Shown here: piece by piece, positions 34,484-43,456 of the stretch
Layout: every line of letters begins with the position of its first letter
Position numbering within the stretch: position 1 is the stretch's first letter
NCBI GenBank assembly: GCA_037440405.1
Contig: JBBIUE010000015.1
Location: 9,668 to 73,667 of the forward strand
Origin: JANMGV01 sp037440405
GTDB taxonomy: Bacteria > Planctomycetota > Planctomycetia > Pirellulales > Pirellulaceae
Direction of reading: 5' to 3'
DNA: 64,000 nt
Made by a program: the position numbers and the translations under genes
The notes under the pieces: model-generated
What the model was told of the DNA's origin: nothing
What the model saw: the letters and a program-made list of their open reading frames with translations, nothing else
The model's database searches: none

Positions 34484-35764
34484 TTAGGGCGTCGTGGTGA
34501 ATTGTTGCTGGCCGAACGCGAAGGAAACTCCGCCGAATGGCACGATTCCATAAACGCCGCGTGTGAATACCTGCTCGACAAAATTGTCGAACAGCTTGAT
34601 CGGCGACGGAGGAACAACGATGAGATCATTGTCGCGAATCCAGATCAAATCGGAGGGAGCAGGTCTTTTGGCCAAGTGCATGCCGCGAAGGTCTAGCATG
34701 GTCGAAATGATTCTCCAATCTTCGGTCTGCCGGAAGATCACGACCTGGCGCAGATTGGCTCCCGTCGTGGGACCGCCGGCCATGGCTAAGGCCTGGGCTA
34801 CATTGGTGGGGCCATCGATGCGAATCTGACTTGGATTTCTCACCTCGCCATAGACATACACAAAGTGCGGAGCTTGACGTATCAAGCGAGGTTCCAATTG
34901 GACTCCGTACACTTCCTCTGCGTGGCGCAAGTTCACTTCGTGCCTGAGTTCTTGCAAGCTCAAGCCCTGAACGTAGACTTCGCCAATCAACGGTAACACG
35001 ATGCGTCCATCGGGAGCAACGATGGCATCGCGAGCGAACCCTCCACCTTGATTGAAGCGGCTATCGACCGCATTCTGCAAATCTTGCAGACGCGTGTTGG
35101 TCTTGACCGGTAAGACATCGACGGCTGGGTTTTTCAAGTACTTCGAGTAGCCGCGTTCTAGAACCTCACGGAGTTCCGCTGTTGTTTTTCCTGCAGCAGG
35201 AACCGCCCCCAGCATCTTCGTGTGAATGCGGCCATCCGGCTGTACAGCAATTCCATGTTCCACTCCACCTCGGTTCAGCTTCTCATCGACCACCGATTCG
35301 ATACTGATCTCATCGCCGACCTGCAGCCGATACTCTTCAGCCGTTGGGTCACGCGAGAAGAAGTAGACAAATTGCAGTTCATCTCCGACGCGCACGCGAT
35401 ACTCCGCCACAGCGGGAATCCGAATGGGACCGAAGTATTCCCCCTGCAGCAGTGGTTGAAAATCGATGGGATGAGCATCTTTCCACCTCGGTTCGCGATC
35501 GGGTCGAGCATCCATGCAGTCGATGCCTCGAATACAGGGTTGGCACGTCCCAGTAGTGAGCCCGACGGGTTGCTGCGGTATCGTCGCCGGAATTGCCATC
35601 GAGTGTCCAGAGTGCGCATGAACCGCAGCCGGTTGCACGGTACTTACTTCGGACCAACCCGAGCCAGCCGTCATCGGGAACTGCGCATGAAGTTTGGAAT
35701 CGACTGCGGCCACAGCCATAGCGACGGTTATCAAGAAGCAAGCAGTTTCGATACGTCGATTCAT
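34484..35764 (-). CDS. Polysaccharide export outer-membrane protein (Wza-like, SLBB domains)
   Basis: The 426-residue product has a signal peptide (residues about 5-27) and the polysaccharide biosynthesis/export (Poly_export) domain: YRLQVGDEISIESV near 145-158, VQPDGRIHTKMLGAV near 177-191, TTAELREVLERGYSKYLKNPAVDV near 196-219. A second copy of the beta-grasp pattern, IVAPDGRIVLPLIGEVYVQG near 250-269, leads into an SLBB segment (VYVYGEVRNPSQIRIDGP near 307-324). Wza-type proteins form the outer-membrane channel for capsule or exopolysaccharide. An apparent partial first copy (YRVRVGDELQFVYFF near 121-135) is an unusual addition. The ATG overlaps the TPR gene stop by four bases. Confidence 0.88.
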   Translation of the reverse strand: MNRRIETACFLITVAMAVAAVDSKLHAQFPMTAGSGWSEVSTVQPAAVHAHSGHSMAIPATIPQQPVGLTTGTCQPCIRGIDCMDARPDREPRWKDAHPIDFQPLLQGEYFGPIRIPAVAEYRVRVGDELQFVYFFSRDPTAEEYRLQVGDEISIESVVDEKLNRGGVEHGIAVQPDGRIHTKMLGAVPAAGKTTAELREVLERGYSKYLKNPAVDVLPVKTNTRLQDLQNAVDSRFNQGGGFARDAIVAPDGRIVLPLIGEVYVQGLSLQELRHEVNLRHAEEVYGVQLEPRLIRQAPHFVYVYGEVRNPSQIRIDGPTNVAQALAMAGGPTTGANLRQVVIFRQTEDWRIISTMLDLRGMHLAKRPAPSDLIWIRDNDLIVVPPSPIKLFDNFVEQVFTRGVYGIVPFGGVSFAFGQQQFTTTP

Positions 35765-37539
35765 CGTGAGGAAGCACCTGATCGATTGGAGTTTGCGACT
35801 TTCGTGTCGGACGCGGGGCCGAGGGTCATGGTGACCGATTCATGAATCGAGTCACCGTTCCGTGATTGGTTGGTTGATCGTTCGACATAGGGACTTATCC
35901 GCACAAAGTCATCGGGTGCGACCTGATGAATAGGTGGAAAAGGAGAGCGATTTCCCGCAGTCGCTTCCGATTCCCGCAGTCGTTGAGAGGCCCAAAGCTG
36001 TCCAGCGGAATTGTTCTGTCTTCGATAAATCTCCGCCAGATTGCGCCAATCTTCTGGTCGATTGCGGAGCTGCAAGGCAACGGCGATCACTTCCTCCGCC
36101 TCGCTGACGCGGTCGAGTTGCAACAAGACGTAACTCAACTGAGTCGCTGCGTCGGCGTGATTTGGCGTGGTACTGAGTGCTGCTTGGTAGCATACGACTG
36201 CTTGCCCACGTAGCATCGAGCTCTGCACTCGATTTTCGATCGCCTGCTTCTCGAACGATTTTCCGAGAGCGTAATATAAGTCGGCCGCCCAGGGATGCTG
36301 ATCTGCGGCTTCGATTAGTCTCTCGCGAGCGAATGCGCGATAGTACTGGGAAGCGAGTTCTGGTGAGACTCCATCCAAAACAAGTGATTTCAACACTGGG
36401 GTCTGATGGCCATCCACGATGGATTGCGTCGACGGCACTTGCGACGTGGAAGCAACGGGCTGAAAGAAGTCTCGTTCCTCCTTGAAGGCTAGCAACGCGG
36501 CATCTAGGGCCGGCTCGCTCACCCAATCGCCTCTTCGCAGGTCCAAGTTGCGGGTCAGCAAACGAATCGCAGTGATGGCCTCTTGACGACCAGACCGGGT
36601 TGCACTTCGTCGCAGCATCAGATCGCAATTACGCAATCGGGTTCGCAGTTCATTCTCGATGGCTTGCCAACCAGGGGGGGCTTCCAATGCCCTGGGATTC
36701 GATCCTTGGGGCAACTCGGACTTGGTTAGAATATTCTGGCTAATCTCCGACGCTAGCCTTTCTCGCGAAGTACGTTCTTGCTCCATCGAAGTAAGGATCG
36801 ATGCAGAAAGTGGATCAAATGTAGCTCCCACGATTGCAGCTCCACTCGAATGCGACGCCGCGCCCGAAAGCATTTTCTGTGGAGGCAGAATGCGAGGCCC
36901 GTTGGCCGCAGAAGCCAGATGCTCAGTCGTCGGTTGATTGCGACTTTCCGCCAACACTTGCGGTTCAGCTACGCGGTGACCGTCATGGCTCTCAGCAAAA
37001 TGTCCTTCGAGCACCATTCCGCGAGACGGCAATCGCTGCCAATTTCCGTTTGCAATCGCATGATTCGCAGATGTTGAGCTGCGAGGGATAGATCGAGGAT
37101 CCACTCTTGCTTCCGGTCCAAGCAACAGGTTTTCTTGGATTGGAAGCGGAATGATTTCTTCGCTGACTTCGGAATCAAAGGAGGGACTTTGACCAAAACC
37201 CCGGTTCGACACTTTGGATCGTGAAGGCTGACGAATCAAACTTGTACGTGTCGAAGGAGAAGATGATGATCCGCTACCTAGTTCAAGCGTCTCGCGCCAC
37301 GGAGACGATGGAATGGTCGAATACTCGGCCTGCGGACGACTCCAAAGATTGCCGGAAACCGGCGCATTGGTGGGGAGGCTCGATCTCTCGGACGGATAGG
37401 GCCAATGGGGTTGCTGGGCCGAGAGAACGCCCGATGTCGAAGCAAAGGTGGTTGCGCAGAAAACTAGCTTGAACAACTTGTTGGAGGACCACTTCCTGGC
37501 ACCTCGGCTTTCTCGAACTCTCTTGTTGTAACAAGCCAT
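35761..37539 (-). CDS. Secreted TPR protein coupled to polysaccharide export protein
   Basis: This 592-residue protein has a signal peptide (LFKLVFCATTFASTSGVLSA, ending near residue 41), a long Ser/Pro-rich, probably disordered region to about 270, and tetratricopeptide-like helices at about 390-530, for example AADLYYALGKSFEKQAIENR, AVVCYQAALSTTPNHADA and AEEVIAVALQLRNRPEDW. TPR arrays mediate protein-protein contacts. The stop overlaps the ATG of the Wza-like gene by four bases, so the two are made together; a periplasmic scaffold for polysaccharide export is the natural inference. No enzymatic motif is seen. The upstream 480 nt contain no gene and should hold the promoter. Confidence 0.78.
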   Translation of the reverse strand: MACYNKRVRESRGARKWSSNKLFKLVFCATTFASTSGVLSAQQPHWPYPSERSSLPTNAPVSGNLWSRPQAEYSTIPSSPWRETLELGSGSSSSPSTRTSLIRQPSRSKVSNRGFGQSPSFDSEVSEEIIPLPIQENLLLGPEARVDPRSIPRSSTSANHAIANGNWQRLPSRGMVLEGHFAESHDGHRVAEPQVLAESRNQPTTEHLASAANGPRILPPQKMLSGAASHSSGAAIVGATFDPLSASILTSMEQERTSRERLASEISQNILTKSELPQGSNPRALEAPPGWQAIENELRTRLRNCDLMLRRSATRSGRQEAITAIRLLTRNLDLRRGDWVSEPALDAALLAFKEERDFFQPVASTSQVPSTQSIVDGHQTPVLKSLVLDGVSPELASQYYRAFARERLIEAADQHPWAADLYYALGKSFEKQAIENRVQSSMLRGQAVVCYQAALSTTPNHADAATQLSYVLLQLDRVSEAEEVIAVALQLRNRPEDWRNLAEIYRRQNNSAGQLWASQRLRESEATAGNRSPFPPIHQVAPDDFVRISPYVERSTNQSRNGDSIHESVTMTLGPASDTKVANSNRSGASSR

Positions 37540-38019
37540 GATTCCCCGCGCCGATTCAGTTCAATCCAAGCTGGACTTTCAAATAACCAGCACATTCGTT
37601 CCGAGATTCACTATCGGGAGAATCGCTATGCGCGGTTGAAATGGAATAATCGAACCTAGCAGCACCCTCGGATCATCAGCTTTACGAACGGAATAATCGG
37701 TACAACTTCTCGACGGTCGGTTGTATAGGGTGGTTTGGCAATGCAAGCACTCCACAATTGCAGAAGCGTTCGTGAAGCCTCCGAAAAGCTTGAGGATTGC
37801 GTGCCTTGGATCTGTACCAAAAAGAATGAGGGTTTCGTGGAAAGGGGAAGTTCGCGAGCCCGCTGAAATTTGCTACACCAGACGGCGCTCGACATATAGG
37901 GGAGATCAAGACATTGTTTCGAGACCATCAACCGGTCCACAACCGTCAAAACACATCCGAAACGCGAGTTATGAAGGTGCGCGTAATATGCGAACCGTTT
38001 TCTCCCTGGCATCCGTAGG
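37540..38019. other. Intergenic region upstream of the TPR/Wza operon, nothing seen
   Basis: The 480 nt hold only short frames that overlap the neighbouring gene or lack a plausible start. No repeat, RNA gene or strong hairpin was noticed. The promoter of the TPR/Wza-like operon should be in the left part. Confidence 0.45.
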
Positions 38020-39129
38020 CTAATGGTTCGTGGGCAGATAACCTTTGAGCCAAGACTTAAATTGAAATCCTGTCGTGAAGAATCGATCGCGAAATCTCGC
38101 AGCGATCGACGTTGCTGCAATACGCACTCGGTGATTGGGTACCGGCTCGGCTCGCCATCGAGCTTTATAATCCTCGTCTCCACGGAGAAAGTCGAACGCC
38201 TTACAGCCCTGCTCGATGGCGTGTCGGATCATGCCTAGCGTGCTGATTTGCCCGGGCGAGAATTTGGCTAGTGCCGGATCGAAACCACCTTGGTAGAGAT
38301 AGGTAACGCGATCCATCTTCAACGCAAACTCGGCCGCAGCAACTTGGCCGTCTATTTCGAGAAGATAGAGCCGCAGCGATCCGTGTGAATGCAGCCTTAG
38401 GGCCACTTGGCTCAAAAACTGAGAGAAGGCAGGGGAGGTGAAACAACCAGGCTCTCCAAGACTTTGGCGACGCAGTTGGTGCAATCGGCAGAGATGATCG
38501 AGACCCTGTTGTAGCTCACTTGGATCGTCGATCACTTTTTGAACTGCACGGCCCGTCGCATACCAATCTCGATCGATATGCCGAAGTTGCTTTCGTCGAT
38601 TCTTCGACATGCTCGCGAGATATTCATCCCAACTTGACGGAAGATTCAGTCGCCAGCAATTTGCGGCAGGAAACCACTGCTGTTTACAACCACGCCGATT
38701 CAAAGCATGGAAGAAAAACTTCCAGGAAGGATCAAGGGAGGATACGGCGTCGATGTCCATGACATCCCATCCCTCTTGGACGGAGCTGGCCTTCTCCACC
38801 AGCCAATCCGCGAGGAGCGTCAAGAACTCTGGTTCGCATTCGGGCGTTGTTAAAAGACGCATGTAGTCCGAACAGGCTTCACCGTTCCCGAGTAAGGACA
38901 GAGTGGTACCTTCGAGCAAGCGACGCTGCTTCCAAAAGGGAGCGATCCCGACGACCGTTCCTTCGTGATCGTAACCCACGAGCAGGAACAAATCCCCATC
39001 CTTGCCGTATGGACGCCACCATGATTCCAGCCATTCGCGACTCAAGAACGGACGCGAGTAACTCAGTCGATCCCATTCCTTGGAGCTAATTGAAATTGCA
39101 TCGAAGTGCTCGACACGTTGTATACGCAT
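38020..39129 (-). CDS. GNAT acetyltransferase of the FemAB/BcsL-like group (Acetyltransf_6)
   Basis: The 369-residue protein has the two-lobed GNAT pattern of the Acetyltransf_6 family: PFLSREWLESWWRPYG near residues 27-42, VGYDHEGTVVGIAPFW near 51-66, SKNRRKQLRHIDRDW near 176-190, LYLLEIDGQVAAAEFAL near 255-271 and the diagnostic end motif KAFDFLRGDEDYKARW near 313-328. Such proteins acylate polysaccharides or cell-wall components and are often found in cellulose or exopolysaccharide clusters. It points in the same direction as the TPR/Wza-like pair 480 nt downstream, so a shared role in exopolysaccharide production is plausible but not proven. No signal peptide; cytoplasmic. Confidence 0.87.
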   Translation of the reverse strand: MRIQRVEHFDAISISSKEWDRLSYSRPFLSREWLESWWRPYGKDGDLFLLVGYDHEGTVVGIAPFWKQRRLLEGTTLSLLGNGEACSDYMRLLTTPECEPEFLTLLADWLVEKASSVQEGWDVMDIDAVSSLDPSWKFFFHALNRRGCKQQWFPAANCWRLNLPSSWDEYLASMSKNRRKQLRHIDRDWYATGRAVQKVIDDPSELQQGLDHLCRLHQLRRQSLGEPGCFTSPAFSQFLSQVALRLHSHGSLRLYLLEIDGQVAAAEFALKMDRVTYLYQGGFDPALAKFSPGQISTLGMIRHAIEQGCKAFDFLRGDEDYKARWRAEPVPNHRVRIAATSIAARFRDRFFTTGFQFKSWLKGYLPTNH

Positions 39130-39575
39130 AAACGTTCAGCCTTTATCACAAAGGTTGTCGTCGAATCGCAAACTTCCGTACTTTCCGCGACATTTCAGTC
39201 GAACGGACTCTTGAAATTTGGGACACAAACACTAGTTTGGACCAACCGTCTGGCGGCCGGCGGTATGCTTCACGGGAATTTCGAGGAAACATGCTCGCAA
39301 AGGTGGCAATCGTCTAAGAATCGATACGACCTGCTAGGCACCCAGTCCCATCCGACGCATGGTAGGAGGCATGAACAAACAGTTCCCGTTGGCGGCGTTC
39401 GATCTTCGGTCCATGGAAACTGTCCGTACCCCGATGAGATGCTCTGCGAAAGCTTCCGCACCTACAGCAAACCGATTGAGTACTGCGATAAACGGCTTCT
39501 GAACCTTGCTTGATAATCACTGAAGCGTTGGCTCAAGGCGTTTCATGCGACGACCAGTCCGTTCGTCACCGCCGA
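39130..39575. other. Intergenic region, nothing seen
   Basis: The 446 nt between the DUF1559 gene end and the acetyltransferase gene start contain no convincing frame on either strand, no RNA gene and no repeat. Confidence 0.45.
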
Positions 39576-40553
39576 CTAATAAGAATCGGGAACGACTTCA
39601 CCGGCGTCGCGAGTGCAAAGAGCCGCCATTACCAGGAGTGGAATATCGGTGCTGAGGAACTGAATATGGCCGTCGGCGAATAGAACTTGGGCACCGGACC
39701 GGTGAAAGCTATACGGTTCATTGTCGTTTTTCTTATTGATGGCATAGCTGCATCCGTTGGCGGCACCACAGCCTTCGGCGCTGCCGTCAGCGCTCGCTCC
39801 ATCCAAACTAAACGCGCCCTCTCCATCTGCCCAACCGATGCCTTGATCGTTGGCGATCGCGGTCCGTTGCTTTCCAGACCTGAAGACATGTGGGCGACCG
39901 CCGCATTCAACCACCATGATCGTCCGGTGCGATCCATCGCGAATGTCCGCGAAGCGATTGGTCGAGTTGCGATGCATCACGGAGAATCGATTCTCGGAAT
40001 TGTATAACTCTGGGTCGATGGAAGAGGGTTGAACGCCTTGAATTGCTTCATAGTCGGTACGCGCCAATGGAGTTGTGAAGGTCATGGCGGGGCGAGGATT
40101 CTTGGCAACGGCCGTCATCACAGGCGGCAATGCAGGGACGCTTGGGCAAATCATGATCGGAATCGGAATGCTTCCCACCGAGACGTTGGTTCCTTCCCAC
40201 CAGTTCTTGGAAATGTCATAAAGCTGGCGAACGTTGGATTGCTCGAGATAAGGCAAAATCGTGGTTCGCCATCCGACAAACTTGCCGTGAGGATTCCCTG
40301 GTCCGACCGTCGTCCAACCCGATGCGGGAAACACCCGGTACGTCGATTCGAAGTTGTGTAACGCAATTCCTAGTTGCCGCATGTTGTTTTGGCACTGAGC
40401 ACGGCGAGTCGCTTCACGAGCGCTCTGCACTGCAGGCAACAACAGCGCTACGAAGATTCCGATGATGGCAATCACAACAAGCAATTCAACCAACGTGAAG
40501 GCACGATGGTGACAGCCTAAGAGTCGGCTAAGCAGTCGCTGATTCTTCTTCAT
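39576..40553 (-). CDS. DUF1559 protein with type IV pilin-like N-terminus
   Basis: A 325-residue member of the DUF1559 (SBP_bac_10) family that is greatly expanded in Planctomycetota. From the ATG at 40553 it has a prepilin-type leader: a basic stretch, then RAFTLVELLVVIAIIGIFVALLLP at about residues 18-41 (hydrophobic pseudopilin helix, GFTLVEL-type cleavage site with A at the -1 position), QSAREATRRAQCQNNMRQLG near 45-64, and the family end with FHRSGAQVLFADGHIQFLS near 285-303. It is likely processed by a prepilin peptidase and assembled or anchored in the cell envelope; molecular role unknown. The frame is open to 40736, but the extra residues are not family-like. Confidence 0.92.
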   Translation of the reverse strand: MKKNQRLLSRLLGCHHRAFTLVELLVVIAIIGIFVALLLPAVQSAREATRRAQCQNNMRQLGIALHNFESTYRVFPASGWTTVGPGNPHGKFVGWRTTILPYLEQSNVRQLYDISKNWWEGTNVSVGSIPIPIMICPSVPALPPVMTAVAKNPRPAMTFTTPLARTDYEAIQGVQPSSIDPELYNSENRFSVMHRNSTNRFADIRDGSHRTIMVVECGGRPHVFRSGKQRTAIANDQGIGWADGEGAFSLDGASADGSAEGCGAANGCSYAINKKNDNEPYSFHRSGAQVLFADGHIQFLSTDIPLLVMAALCTRDAGEVVPDSY

Positions 40554-40732
40554 GGGAATCGCTCGTTGAAGGCACTGTTCGTCTAAGGGCCAAACCCTCG
40601 GAGGATTGGCAGCATGGCATTTTTGCTTGGTATCGATGGCTTGTTGGAAATGGTTTGACCTTTTCTCATCAAGGCTAAGAACGAAATCATTATGATTGGA
40701 GGCGAAGGCCTTTTCAATCGAAAGCGTCACCT

Positions 40733-42058
40733 TCACTCCGCTGACGGATCGGGCTTAAGAAGTTTTCGCAAGTCTCGGTATCGTTGACTCAGCACAGCCT
40801 CAAATCCGCGATCCGAGGATTCAAAATACTGCCGATCGACAGAGAGATAGTCCTGTGCGGCAACTCCGTCAGGTGAATCATGCGAGTATTGGTAACCGAT
40901 GCCGTTTCCGATTTGTTTTGCTCCCGCATAGTGTCCGTCGCGAAGATGTTTTGGAACTGGAATCGTTCGATGTTCTCGTACGTCTTGGCGAGCAAGATCG
41001 ATGGCCTTGACGACCGTATTACTTTTGGGAGCAAGGGCAAGGTAGATCACGGTCTGCGTGAGCGTCAGTTGGCACTCTGGCAAACCGATGAATTCACAGG
41101 CCTGCATGGAAGCAACCGCCAACGGGAGAGCTTGCGGGTCCGCATTACCGATATCCTCGCTGGCGAGAATGATCAACCTCCGGGAAAGAAACCGAATGTC
41201 TTCGCCACTTTCCAACGCTCGGGCCAACCAGTAGATGGATGCATCGACATCGGATCCGCGAATGCTCTTGATTAAGGCGCTGGCCAAATCGTAATGCTCG
41301 TCACCGGTAGGATCAAACTGCAAAACTTTGCGTTGCATCGACTCCTGCAGCAACTCTCGCGTCAAGCGGACCGGCTGGGTTGAACTCGAAAGAACCGCGA
41401 TTTCTAGAACTTGGAAAGCCTGCCTGGCATCCCCGTCAACCACGCTGGCCAAGTATTCGATGGCTCCAGGAGCTAGATCAATCGCATGGGTTCCGAGCCC
41501 CCGCCGCTCGTCCGCGATGGCTCGGCGCAAGAGGATTTCCAAATCCAGACTGGTGAGAGGCTCGAAGGCCATGACTTGGCTTCGGCTAAGGAGAGCTCCA
41601 TTGACGGCGAAGAAGGGATTTGAGGTCGTCGCTCCAATCAACGTGATGACGCCATCCTCGACGTCTGGAAGCAATGCATCTTGTTGGGCTCGATTGAAGC
41701 GGTGGATTTCGTCAATGAACAGGATAGGTCGTCGTCCGCCTGCGGCGATCTCGTCTCTGGCCCACTGTAAAGTTTCACGAAGTTCCTTAACGCCGCTGGT
41801 GACAGCGCTTAACTGGCGAAACTCGCCCTGTGTCTCATGCGCGAGAACCTTGGCAAGAGTTGTCTTACCGCAACCCGGTGGACCATAGAATATCAGCGAT
41901 CCGAGCGCACGGGCATCAATCAATCGCCTCAGAAGTTTCCCCGGCCCCAACAGATGTTGCTGGCCCACAAACTCACTTAGGTTGCGAGGCCTCATTCGAG
42001 CCGCTAGTGGCTGACTGCGTGCTCGATTCGCTTCTTCTGCCGCCGCAAACAAGTTCAC
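40733..42058 (-). CDS. rarA: Replication-associated recombination protein A (MgsA/RarA AAA+ ATPase)
   Basis: RarA is a clamp-loader-like AAA+ ATPase acting at stalled replication forks. From a GTG at 42058 it has 441 residues, the usual length, starting VNLFAAAEEANRARSQPLA and then MRPRNLSEFVGQQHLLGPG. Walker A is FYGPPGCGKTTLAK near 53-66, Walker B LFIDEIHRFN near 105-114, sensor 1 IGATTSNP near 135-142; the C-terminal half has DVDASIYWLARALESGED and the DIGNADPQAL phrase. AAAGGA lies 8 nt before the GTG. The frame continues upstream to 42655, but that extension is antisense to the tRNA-Arg and MfnD-like genes and is artefactual. Confidence 0.94.
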   Translation of the reverse strand: MNLFAAAEEANRARSQPLAARMRPRNLSEFVGQQHLLGPGKLLRRLIDARALGSLIFYGPPGCGKTTLAKVLAHETQGEFRQLSAVTSGVKELRETLQWARDEIAAGGRRPILFIDEIHRFNRAQQDALLPDVEDGVITLIGATTSNPFFAVNGALLSRSQVMAFEPLTSLDLEILLRRAIADERRGLGTHAIDLAPGAIEYLASVVDGDARQAFQVLEIAVLSSSTQPVRLTRELLQESMQRKVLQFDPTGDEHYDLASALIKSIRGSDVDASIYWLARALESGEDIRFLSRRLIILASEDIGNADPQALPLAVASMQACEFIGLPECQLTLTQTVIYLALAPKSNTVVKAIDLARQDVREHRTIPVPKHLRDGHYAGAKQIGNGIGYQYSHDSPDGVAAQDYLSVDRQYFESSDRGFEAVLSQRYRDLRKLLKPDPSAE

Positions 42059-42250
42059 GTTTGAATTCCTTTGGATGGACCAACATAGGCAACTCACCAA
42101 CCGTTGATCGTGAATCATATCCGTCGAACCGAGCACTCTGACCCATAAGTTGTAACTCACCGAACGGTGTGATTCAATCTTTGAACCACCGAGCAGCCAT
42201 GTCCTAGACAAAGTGCTGGATCGCCGAAAGAATAGAGTAACTAGGAATGA

Positions 42251-42324
42251 GCCCTCGTAGCTCAGTTGGATAGAGCGCGGCTTTCCTAAAGCTGAGGTCG
42301 CAGGTTCGAATCCTGCCGGGGGTA
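42251..42324 (+). tRNA. tRNA-Arg (anticodon CCU)
   Basis: The 74-nt sequence folds as a cloverleaf: acceptor GCCCTCG pairs with CGGGGGT (two G-U pairs), D-arm GCTC/GAGC, anticodon arm CGGCT-TTCCTAA-AGCTG with anticodon CCT at the loop centre, T-arm GCAGG-TTCGAAT-CCTGC, and discriminator A. CCA is not encoded. It lies between rarA and the MfnD-like gene and reads the rare AGG codon. Confidence 0.96.
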
Positions 42325-42340
42325 TTGCTTCTCTTCGACC

Positions 42341-43456
42341 ATGAAAATCGCCATCCTCGAATACATCGTCGGCGGTGGACTCGCTCACCATCCGTTGCAT
42401 GCGATTCCAGAGTCCCTGGCCAAGGAGGGCATGGCGATGCTCTGCTCCGTCTTGAGGGATGTTGAACGGTCTGACTTGCGGGCATGCTGCTGCATCGATG
42501 CTCGCTTTCAATCGAACTTGCACGAATATATCCATGCGAGATCGACGAAACATCGGCGCGAGGTTTCCAACTCGCTGCAGAGCGTGCTCGATGGCGTCAC
42601 GATCGTCGATGCCACGAAACCGGAGTGCGCAACGTGGCTTGAAGTAGCTCAGCAAGCGGATGCTGCTTTAGTGATTGCGCCCGAATCTGACGGCGTCTTG
42701 CGATCCTTGGTGCAAAAGCTACGAGAACACGGTGTTCTCGTGCTGGCCAGCGATGACGAATTCCTTAAGGTGACGTCGGACAAATTGCTAACCGCACAAG
42801 CCTTCGCCGTTCATGGTGTCCGTCATCCACCGACGATGACGCTCGAAGCTTTCTTGGATAGCGAACGCCGAATCGCTGATTTTGGAATCGAGTCGCGCGC
42901 CGCAGGCTGGTTACTGAAACGTCGCGATGGAGCGGGCTGTGAAGGAATGCGCTGCGTGAGTTCGATCGATCAACTTAAAGATGCATGGATCGATCGAACT
43001 GCCTGCGACTGGATTGTTCAACCTTGGATCGAAGGTCCGGCGGCAAGTGTGGCTGTTTGTTGCGGTCCTTTCGAGCGCGTCATACTGCCACCATGCAGTC
43101 AGCGCATCCTTCGAACTAGCTCGGTCAGCTATAACGGAGGGACGGCGCCGTATTGGCCCGTTTCTGAGAAGCGATTGAACGAGTTTGTCGAATCCGTATT
43201 CGCTGCTCTCCCAGGACAACCTCTTGGGTGGATCGGAATCGATTGGCTCTATGATTGGGAATCCGATCAATGTGTCGTCATTGAAGTCAATCCTCGCATC
43301 ACAACTTCTGTGGTCGGACTCTGCTATTTGTTTGAAACAAGCTTAATCGAGAACTGCGTTCGGATCGCCTTGGGGTTGCCTAACCGACTTGTTCCAAACC
43401 CGAATCGAGTAGAATGGAGCGCCGAAGGAGAGTTGCATGGTGGTAAAGCCGAATGA
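42341..43456 (+). CDS. ATP-grasp protein, MfnD-like (tyramine--glutamate ligase family)
   Basis: A 371-residue ATP-grasp enzyme of the COG1821 group. It opens with MKIAILEYIVGGGLAHH, the family signature (E-x-x-x-GGG), has a TSDKLLTAQAFAVHGV segment near residues 147-162, WLLKRRDGAGCEGM near 189-202, WIVQPWIEG near 222-230 and the ATP-grasp metal-binding end IGIDWLYDW...VIEVNPRI near 299-322. In methanogens MfnD ligates glutamate to tyramine in methanofuran synthesis; bacterial homologues occur with H4MPT-dependent C1 genes. MfnE-like and MfnF-like genes in this window strengthen that reading. It overlaps the downstream histidine kinase by 20 nt. The exact acceptor is inferred. Confidence 0.8.
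   Translation: MKIAILEYIVGGGLAHHPLHAIPESLAKEGMAMLCSVLRDVERSDLRACCCIDARFQSNLHEYIHARSTKHRREVSNSLQSVLDGVTIVDATKPECATWLEVAQQADAALVIAPESDGVLRSLVQKLREHGVLVLASDDEFLKVTSDKLLTAQAFAVHGVRHPPTMTLEAFLDSERRIADFGIESRAAGWLLKRRDGAGCEGMRCVSSIDQLKDAWIDRTACDWIVQPWIEGPAASVAVCCGPFERVILPPCSQRILRTSSVSYNGGTAPYWPVSEKRLNEFVESVFAALPGQPLGWIGIDWLYDWESDQCVVIEVNPRITTSVVGLCYLFETSLIENCVRIALGLPNRLVPNPNRVEWSAEGELHGGKAE

Noticed and set aside
37656..38183. Leftward 175-residue frame overlapping the acetyltransferase end
   Set aside because: It overlaps a clear gene on the same strand by about 160 nt, has no domain-like features, and cysteine and serine content like random sequence.
42059..42655. N-terminal extension of RarA to 640 residues
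   Set aside because: The extension is antisense to tRNA-Arg(CCU) and to the MfnD-like gene; it contains the familiar false peptide made by a reversed tRNA. RarA family length and a ribosome binding site fit the GTG at 42058.
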